Source of the DNA: Flavobacteriaceae bacterium UBA4439
GTDB taxonomy: Bacteria; Bacteroidota; Bacteroidia; Flavobacteriales; Flavobacteriaceae
Direction of reading: 5' to 3'
DNA: 11,734 bases
Assembly (NCBI GenBank): GCA_002390455.1
Contig: DGPN01000009.1
Location: 1 to 11,734 of the forward strand
Below, one piece after another: positions 6,957 through 11,734 of the stretch; positions within the stretch are counted from its first letter, which is position 1; the number at the start of each line of letters is the position of its first letter. The notes under the pieces are model-generated. The model was not told the origin of the DNA. It saw nothing but the letters and a program-made list of their open reading frames with translations, and did not search any database. A program made the translations under genes and the position numbers.

Positions 6957-7922
6957 TTACTCAAAAACTACGGCGTCCAAAATGGTGTTGAGTTCAAACA
7001 TTTGATCCCTTTTGCTGGTTGCGGGGGCAAAAACAAAGCCCTCGATTACCATCCATCTCTTTTTCAAGGTATCTTTGATCATATAATTGACAAATGGTCC
7101 TGCCATAAAATCATTGGCAACTTCCCAGGTTCCTTTGGTCAAATAAGTTAGCCTTCCTTCTTTTTGGGTCTTGTAAAAATAAGGGCGATAGGCCTTTTCC
7201 GTAATCATATATGAGCCTTTGAGCCTTCCTGGAATATATGTTTTACCAATAGAATCCCTAATTTCTGGAATGCGTTTTTTTACCTTTCCCTTTAAAATAG
7301 AAAGTGGAAGGCTATAAGCCACTAGATTCATGTGTCCCTTTGGGATTTCTTTTTGAATCCAAATGAAATTGGTAGTGTCTTTTACCGTATTGTAAGCTGA
7401 GGGGTAAACCAATGATATATTGAATCGCTTTTGTAAATTGAGGTCTTTAGTAGGAGATTTTTGGATCCTTCTGATTTTTTCTTTGCGTTCTTTTTCAGTT
7501 AGCACCGATTTAAAAAGATTAATATTTTCCTCCAAGAAATAGGCTTGAACTTCATCGTCTTCTCCCGTTACCTTTGCTACTATCTGGGGTTTGGCCAACA
7601 AATCATCCAACAATTGGAATCGAGCCAGACTATCTCTTGTAAACCACAATACGCTTCGACTATTCATAGCAAAGCCTGTAAAAACCTTTGGAGGTAAATA
7701 TTTGAGCGTAAATTGAGGTTCATTGAAAGGCAAGCCCTCATAGGGCGTTTCGAAAAGAGCCCGGGTTTTGTCCCCTAAGGCTCCTGCCCAGCTTTTTTCG
7801 GGCATCACTACTGTAAGGTGATTGATCTTGGCATTGGAGTCTGGTAAATACCTTAGATTCGTTTTTTTTTCCTTACAAGATGTAATGAAAAGGATGAAAA
7901 CAAAAAATATTGCTTTTTTCAT
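6957..7922 (-). CDS. DUF4837 family lipoprotein
   Basis: The 321-residue protein begins with a short basic start and a hydrophobic signal (MKKAIFFVFILFITSC). The lipobox LFITSC places the lipidated cysteine at residue 16, so the mature protein should be anchored in the inner or outer membrane and face the periplasm or the outside. The region after it (SNAKINHLTVVMPEKSW, GALGDKTRALFETPYEGLP, QPQF-like NEPQFTLKYLPP) and the C-terminal FVFAPATSKRDQMFELNTIL are recognised as DUF4837, a Bacteroidota lipoprotein family with no known function. It has no catalytic motif that I can identify. It starts 11 bases after the pgk stop and is probably transcribed from the pgk promoter, an odd pairing of glycolysis with an envelope protein. 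Its stop lies one base from the tatA stop, so no terminator fits between them. Confidence 0.85.
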   Translation of the reverse strand: MKKAIFFVFILFITSCKEKKTNLRYLPDSNAKINHLTVVMPEKSWAGALGDKTRALFETPYEGLPFNEPQFTLKYLPPKVFTGFAMNSRSVLWFTRDSLARFQLLDDLLAKPQIVAKVTGEDDEVQAYFLEENINLFKSVLTEKERKEKIRRIQKSPTKDLNLQKRFNISLVYPSAYNTVKDTTNFIWIQKEIPKGHMNLVAYSLPLSILKGKVKKRIPEIRDSIGKTYIPGRLKGSYMITEKAYRPYFYKTQKEGRLTYLTKGTWEVANDFMAGPFVNYMIKDTLKKRWMVIEGFVFAPATSKRDQMFELNTILDAVVFE

Positions 7923-7933
7923 GATGTTGAGGC

Positions 7934-9121
7934 TTATTCCATCAAAGCAGCGATCCCTGGCAAAGTCTTTCCTTCAAGGCTTTCCAGCATAGCGCCACCT
8001 CCAGTAGAAATATAGCTCATTTTGTCTTCAAATCCAAATTGTTTGACCGCTGAGACGGAATCTCCTCCTCCTACCAAAGAAAAAGCGCCTGCCGCAGTAC
8101 TTTTGGCAATGTGCTCTCCAAGGGCGATGGTTCCTTTTGAAAAGTTTTCAAATTCGAACACACCTAGAGGCCCATTCCAAAGGATGGTTTTGGACTGCAT
8201 CACTACATCCTCAAAGCTTTTAAGTGTATCTGGTCCTGCGTCAAGCCCTTCCCAATCGTCTGGAATTTCGCCAACTTTACAAACCTTTTGATTCGCATCA
8301 TTTGAAAAATCATCTGCAATGATAACATCAGTTGGCAAATGCACTTTAACCCCTTTCGCCTTGGCTTTTTTAAGCAGCTCCAACGCATAGTCACAATAGT
8401 CTTCCTCACAGATTGATTGACCCACACTGCCTCCTTGTGCCTTAGCAAAAGTATATACCATCCCACCGCCAATAATCAGGTGATCTATCTTGTCCAGCAT
8501 GTTTTCTATGATCGTTATTTTGGAGGAAACTTTTGCACCGCCTAATATGGCAAGAACTGGCTTTTCACCCGATTTCATTACTTTTTCTATGGCTTTAACT
8601 TCCTTTTCGAGCAATAGGCCAAAGAATTTATTCTCATTAAAAAATTGTGCTATAATGGTGGTGGAGGCGTGAGCCCTATGTGCTGTTCCAAAAGCATCGT
8701 TGACATAACAATCCCCAAGTTTGGATAGGCCTTCAGCAAAAGCCAAATCTCCAGCAGTTTCTTCTGCATAAAAACGCAGGTTTTCCATCAACATGACCGA
8801 ACCCGGCTGTAAATCGGCAGTCGCTTTTTCCGCTTCTGCCCCAACACAATCCGGGAAAAAGGAAACAGAAACACCAAGAATCTCTTCTACTTTCTTTACT
8901 ATATTTATTAATGATAGTTTAGGATCTTTCCCTTTCGGGCGTCCTAAGTGAGAAATCAAAACACAACTTCCGCCTTGTTTAAGAATATAGTCTATGGTTT
9001 CTTTGGCTGCTGTGATTCTGGTAGAATCGGTTACATGAAACTCGTCGTCAATAGGCACATTAAAATCTACTCTGACAACGGCTCTTTGGTTTGAAAAGTC
9101 TTGATTGGCTAAGGTACGCAT
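7934..9121 (-). CDS. pgk: Phosphoglycerate kinase
   Basis: Pgk transfers the phosphate of 1,3-bisphosphoglycerate to ADP in glycolysis, and acts in reverse in gluconeogenesis. From ATG 9121 it has 395 residues, the usual length. Diagnostic stretches are VVRVDFNVP (residues 15-23, substrate binding), SHLGRPKG (57-64), ENLRFYAEE (113-121), FGTAHRAHAS (144-153), AILGGAKVSSK (191-201), WNGPLGVFE (315-323), GGGDSVSA (351-358, nucleotide binding) and ISTGGGAMLE (371-380). All are intact. The reading frame is open upstream to about 9217, but that extension covers the promoter at 9136-9166 and adds residues no Pgk has, so ATG 9121 is the start. A DUF4837 lipoprotein gene follows after 11 bases; holB is divergent. 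Confidence 0.98.
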   Translation of the reverse strand: MRTLANQDFSNQRAVVRVDFNVPIDDEFHVTDSTRITAAKETIDYILKQGGSCVLISHLGRPKGKDPKLSLINIVKKVEEILGVSVSFFPDCVGAEAEKATADLQPGSVMLMENLRFYAEETAGDLAFAEGLSKLGDCYVNDAFGTAHRAHASTTIIAQFFNENKFFGLLLEKEVKAIEKVMKSGEKPVLAILGGAKVSSKITIIENMLDKIDHLIIGGGMVYTFAKAQGGSVGQSICEEDYCDYALELLKKAKAKGVKVHLPTDVIIADDFSNDANQKVCKVGEIPDDWEGLDAGPDTLKSFEDVVMQSKTILWNGPLGVFEFENFSKGTIALGEHIAKSTAAGAFSLVGGGDSVSAVKQFGFEDKMSYISTGGGAMLESLEGKTLPGIAALME

Positions 9122-9135
9122 GCTAAAATTTTTTT

Positions 9136-9166
9136 CAAAAGTACTTTTTTTAAACCGTTGGACAAA
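9136..9166 (-). promoter_or_regulatory. Promoter of pgk, consensus Bacteroidota -33/-7
   Basis: On the minus strand TTTG (9166-9163), a 19-base spacer and TACTTTTG (9143-9136) reproduce the primary sigma factor consensus TTTG-N19-TAnnTTTG without a mismatch. The pgk ATG at 9121 follows 14 bases after the -7 element. This is the best promoter in the window and decides the pgk start. Confidence 0.75.
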
Positions 9167-9258
9167 AGGTTTTAACCGGATTGAAAACATAATTTTAAGA
9201 AGAAAAGTTAAATCCAAAAGGATTGATTATTTTTATCTGCTTTAGGATTAAAAATAAT

Positions 9259-10404
9259 ATGTACTCAAGTGAAATAGTAGGGCAAGAACGCTTAAAACAT
9301 CGGTTAAAACAAATAATTACTGAGGGTCAAATGCCTCATTGCCAGCTGTTTATAGATTCAAAAGGCTACGGGGGTCTTCCTCTGGCTCTTTATGGTGCTT
9401 TGGGTTTATTGCATGGCTTCGACGCAGTTGAGGAGGCAGAAAAAAGAGGAACTCTTTCAAAAAAGTTGTTGGAACATCCCGATTTGCATTTTGTATATCC
9501 TGTCATCAACAAGGGGAAAGGTGGGTCAAAAGCCGTTTCGGACGATTATAAATCCACATGGGACAATTTTGTCGTTCATCACCCTTACGGATCCACACAA
9601 GATTGGATTCGTCAATTGGATGCTGGAAACAAACAAGGAATGATTGGGGTGGAGGAAGTGGCCAAAATGCATCACAAAATGTACCTCAAAGCTCACAACG
9701 GCGGGGAAAAAGTAATGATACTTTTTGGTGCAGATAAATTGTCAGAGAATGCATCCAATAAATTATTAAAGCTTTTGGAAGAGCCTCCAAATAAAAGTTT
9801 TTTTCTGCTGGTTTGTGAGCAAATAGAAGGAATGCTGCCCACCCTGATTTCTCGTTGTCAAGAGGTAAAATTGACTCCTTTAAGTTCGGAAGACATCAAT
9901 AGGGGTATAGAAAAACTAAATGCTTCTTCAGACACCCCTCAGACCCTTTCATCGATAAGGGGAAGTTGGCGCAAGGTTTTAGATGAACTAAACACTCCAG
10001 ATCACACACTTAAATTTGAAAAACTTTGGATTCAATGCCTTAGAGCAGGAATCAGGGCAAGAGCAAATAAAGCCATTGTCATTGAATTGATTCAATGGGC
10101 AGATCAGGTTGCCGAGCTCCAGAGGGAACAACAAAAAGCGTTTTTACTTTATGCATTAGAGTTTGTCCGTCAGGCGATGCTGATTTCATATCAATCAGAA
10201 GTCTTGTCCGATCTTAAGATACATTCTGATTTCGAAATTCGAAAGTTTGCTCCATTTGTCCATAGTGGTAATTTGAGTGCTATGGTCCGCTTGTTGGAAG
10301 ACACTTCCTATCATTTGGGGCGCAATGCCAACCCAAAGATTCTCTTTAGCCATTTTGCTTTGTCAATGACACGTTTATTAAACGTTAAGGAAGTCGTTTC
10401 CTAA
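9259..10404 (+). CDS. holB: DNA polymerase III delta' subunit (clamp loader)
   Basis: Delta' is the rigid stator of the clamp loader that opens and loads the sliding clamp during replication. From ATG 9259 the protein has 381 residues. It opens with EIVGQERLKHRL (residues 5-16) and MPHCQLF (25-31). The P-loop position reads DSKGYGGLPLAL (33-44), without the GKT/S lysine, as expected for a subunit that does not bind ATP. HPDLHFVYPV (73-82), NKQGMIGVEEV (124-134), ASNKLLKLLEEPPNKSFFLL (165-184) and LISRCQEVKL (196-205) follow; the SRC motif supplies the arginine finger. No cysteine cluster for the zinc module lies between the P-loop remnant and HPDLHF. The in-frame stretch before 9259 has no ATG and is not used. 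It is divergent from pgk with 137 bases between starts and overlaps the facing methyltransferase gene by 20 bases at the 3' end. Confidence 0.93.
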   Translation: MYSSEIVGQERLKHRLKQIITEGQMPHCQLFIDSKGYGGLPLALYGALGLLHGFDAVEEAEKRGTLSKKLLEHPDLHFVYPVINKGKGGSKAVSDDYKSTWDNFVVHHPYGSTQDWIRQLDAGNKQGMIGVEEVAKMHHKMYLKAHNGGEKVMILFGADKLSENASNKLLKLLEEPPNKSFFLLVCEQIEGMLPTLISRCQEVKLTPLSSEDINRGIEKLNASSDTPQTLSSIRGSWRKVLDELNTPDHTLKFEKLWIQCLRAGIRARANKAIVIELIQWADQVAELQREQQKAFLLYALEFVRQAMLISYQSEVLSDLKIHSDFEIRKFAPFVHSGNLSAMVRLLEDTSYHLGRNANPKILFSHFALSMTRLLNVKEVVS

Positions 10405-11236
10405 AGACAAACACACAAGAAGAGTGCTTGCCTGAAAATAAGGCTTTAAATGAAAACCACACCGCCTTAAGGGTACCTCTAACAAATGGGAGTGATTTTC
10501 CTCTGTGTTTTTCGGACAGATAAGAAATGTAAAAAACGTCCAACCCCAAAGCTCTTTTTTGGAGTAAATCAAAACCGGATGCTTCGGCCATATTGATTAA
10601 GCCTTTGGGAGTAAAATGCCACAAATGTCTCGGTACATCCAAGGCCGCCCAATGTTGTTGATAATGGATGCGATCGTGACTTTCAAAATTGGGGACTGCA
10701 ATAACCAAAATCCCTTCGGGTTTGAGCAACTCACGATAAGTGGCCAATCTACTTTCTGGTTCGGGCAAATGTTCCAAAACATGCCAAAGAGAGAGGGTGT
10801 CATAACTTGCCAAAGGCAGTTTGGATTCGGTTGATTGAACTTCAATATTGCTTTGAAGGCAAATGTTTCTGGCCTTGGCGTTGCTTTCGACCCCATAAAC
10901 ATCAAAACCTTTTTTCTTCATGAAACTTAAGAAAGAACCTGTACCACAGCCGACATCCAATAAACGGCCATTGCTCCGAAGATGTTGTTTAAGAAGAGCG
11001 TATTTATAGCTCAGCATAAAACTTCTCGCCCAAACATACAATGTGGAAATAAATGAGTCGGGTTTGGAGCTGTGAGAGATATAATCAGAAGATTCATAAT
11101 AAGCATCTAGCGTTTCCAAGTGCTCAACCGCTGTCCGTGCCCTTTGATGAATTGGATCCCAGTGAATCGAAAACGATTCCCCGCTGACCAGATAATCTGT
11201 TGCTTCGAGTATTTTATTATGTTGTGTTTTGCTCAT
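10385..11236 (-). CDS. Class I SAM-dependent methyltransferase, downstream of mnmG
   Basis: From ATG 11236 the protein has 283 residues. An N-terminal region with DYLVSGESFSIHW (residues 14-26) and YYESSDYISHS (46-56) precedes the methyltransferase core. Motif I is LLDVGCGTGSF (92-102), an acidic residue at the end of strand 2 lies in YGVESN (114-119), SLWHVLEHLPEPE (149-161) follows, then LLKPEGILVIAVPNFES (170-186) and the family mark DVPRHLWHFTPKGL (200-213). The SAM site looks intact. The protein matches a Bacteroidota group often labelled only "methyltransferase"; its substrate is unknown. ATG 11254, immediately after the mnmG stop, would add MFHVER. Those codons are the parS palindrome, so I prefer 11236, but the longer start is possible. 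It is co-transcribed with mnmG and converges on holB. Confidence 0.87.
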   Translation of the reverse strand: MSKTQHNKILEATDYLVSGESFSIHWDPIHQRARTAVEHLETLDAYYESSDYISHSSKPDSFISTLYVWARSFMLSYKYALLKQHLRSNGRLLDVGCGTGSFLSFMKKKGFDVYGVESNAKARNICLQSNIEVQSTESKLPLASYDTLSLWHVLEHLPEPESRLATYRELLKPEGILVIAVPNFESHDRIHYQQHWAALDVPRHLWHFTPKGLINMAEASGFDLLQKRALGLDVFYISYLSEKHRGKSLPFVRGTLKAVWFSFKALFSGKHSSCVFVFRKRLP

Positions 11237-11237
11237 C

Positions 11238-11253
11238 CGTTCCACGTGGAACA
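11238..11253. other. Probable parS (chromosomal centromere, ParB-binding site)
   Basis: CGTTCCACGTGGAACA contains a perfect 14-base palindrome, GTTCCACGTGGAAC, at 11239-11252. It matches the bacterial parS consensus TGTTnCACGTGnAACA at all but one outer base on the minus strand (TGTTCCACGTGGAACG). ParB binds such sites, spreads along the DNA and loads SMC, and with ParA separates the origin regions. parS sites cluster near oriC, and mnmG (gidA) is a classic origin-near gene, so the setting fits. The site lies exactly between the mnmG stop (11255-11257) and the second methyltransferase ATG (11236). The match is seen in the sequence; ParB binding is inference. Confidence 0.8.
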
Positions 11254-11254
11254 T

Positions 11255-11734
11255 TTATCGCCCCAATTTAACCAATAACACACTAATATCACTGGGGTTG
11301 ATCCCACTAATTCTCGAAGCCTGTGAAAGATTGCTGGGCTTGATGTGGTTTAGCTTTTCCTTTGCCTCATGAGAAAGGGATGCCAGTATATCGTAATCAA
11401 AACCGTCAGGAATTTTGATATGATCCAGCCGATTGAGTTTCTCTGCATTCGCCATTTCCTTTTCGATATAACCAGAGTATTTGATCTGTATTTCGGCTTG
11501 CTCATATACCTCATCAGAAATCGCATGTTCTTTTATAAAAGCTTTTACAGAAGGTATCTTGGCGAGATCATCTCTTGTCAATCGGGGTCTGGACAAAATT
11601 TTAGTCAGTTTATCGGATTGTTTTACCAAAGCAGAAGCCTTTTGTTCGAGAATGGGATTCACTTCCTCTGGCACATAACTCTGCTTATTGAAAAAATTAA
11701 CCAGCTCTTGAGTTTTGGAAGCTTTGTGCTCTAC
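11255..11734 (-). CDS. mnmG: tRNA uridine-5-carboxymethylaminomethyl(34) synthesis enzyme MnmG, C-terminal part (runs off the right edge)
   Basis: The frame is open from the window edge (beginning VEHKASKTQELVNFF) to the TAA at 11257-11255, giving the last 159 residues of a protein of about 620. MnmG, an FAD enzyme, works with MnmE to modify the wobble uridine of several tRNAs. Only the C-terminal helical domain, which contacts MnmE and tRNA, is visible. Its marks are ILSRPRLTRDDL, EIQIKYSGYIEKE, the IPDGFDYD stretch, LSHEAKEKLNHIKP and LSQASRISGINPSDISVLLV, all of which correspond to the conserved end of MnmG/GidA. The catalytic and FAD-binding parts are outside the window. It is followed directly by parS and the methyltransferase gene. 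Confidence 0.97.
   Translation of the reverse strand, partial: VEHKASKTQELVNFFNKQSYVPEEVNPILEQKASALVKQSDKLTKILSRPRLTRDDLAKIPSVKAFIKEHAISDEVYEQAEIQIKYSGYIEKEMANAEKLNRLDHIKIPDGFDYDILASLSHEAKEKLNHIKPSNLSQASRISGINPSDISVLLVKLGR

Noticed and set aside
9122..9217. N-terminal extension of pgk to 9217
   Set aside because: The extension overlaps a perfect consensus promoter and adds residues absent from Pgk proteins; ATG 9121 gives the standard length.
9223..9258. Longer holB start and a TATTTTTA promoter-like element at 9228-9235
   Set aside because: The longer frame has no ATG and adds residues before the conserved EIVGQ start; the element has a mismatch in the key G and no -33 partner.
10385..11254. 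Loss of a zinc ribbon at the N-terminus of the second methyltransferase
   Set aside because: Some related methyltransferases have CxxC pairs there, but as I recall them the Bacteroidota group with SGESF and YYESSDYISH commonly lacks these, so the absence is probably normal.
1..11734. Defence system, prophage, insertion sequence, CRISPR array or RNA gene
   Set aside because: I found no recombinase, transposase, nuclease or repeat array, and no tRNA- or rRNA-like sequence; genes fill nearly all of the window and all gaps are under 140 bases.

Overview
The window looks like chromosomal, housekeeping DNA from a member of the Bacteroidota, most likely class Flavobacteriia. Three things point there. 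The proteins match families largely confined to this phylum (DUF4254, DUF6427, DUF6341, DUF4837, and the bacterial GH3-like enzyme next to tatA). Start codons lack Shine-Dalgarno sequences. Several genes carry the phylum's TAnnTTTG (-7) promoter element, with one near-perfect TTTG-N19-TAnnTTTG promoter in front of pgk. The DNA is AT-rich and evenly composed. I see no tRNA or rRNA gene, insertion sequence, prophage, CRISPR array or toxin-antitoxin pair. The species cannot be named from this sequence.

Layout, left to right. 1-347 is the N-terminal part of a DUF4254 protein (minus). 445-1339 is a membrane protein of probable DUF6427 type, broken into two frames by what looks like a one-base insertion. 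It is divergent from a small DUF6341 membrane protein (1382-1609, plus), whose 3' end overlaps the 3' end of purD (minus). A minus-strand operon follows (read right to left): M23 peptidase (6656-5793), GH3 enzyme, small SAM methyltransferase, family 2 glycosyltransferase. It runs up to purD, which has its own -7 element. tatA (6761-6955, plus) is divergent from the M23 gene and convergent with a DUF4837 lipoprotein that sits downstream of pgk (both minus). holB (9259-10404, plus) is divergent from pgk and converges, with a 20-base overlap, on a second SAM methyltransferase. That methyltransferase lies directly downstream of mnmG, which runs off the right edge. A near-perfect ParB-binding parS palindrome lies exactly at the mnmG/methyltransferase junction.

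The genes cover purine synthesis (purD), glycolysis (pgk), replication (holB), tRNA wobble modification (mnmG), Tat export (tatA) and envelope work (M23 peptidase, glycosyltransferase, methyltransferases, lipoprotein). I see no clearly new multi-gene system. The observations most worth following are the parS centromere inside a start region, the GH3-methyltransferase-glycosyltransferase train in one reading frame with identical TAA-ATC-NTG junctions and a forced TTG start, the frameshifted DUF6427 gene, probable leaderless transcripts, and three convergent gene pairs with no room for terminators between them.
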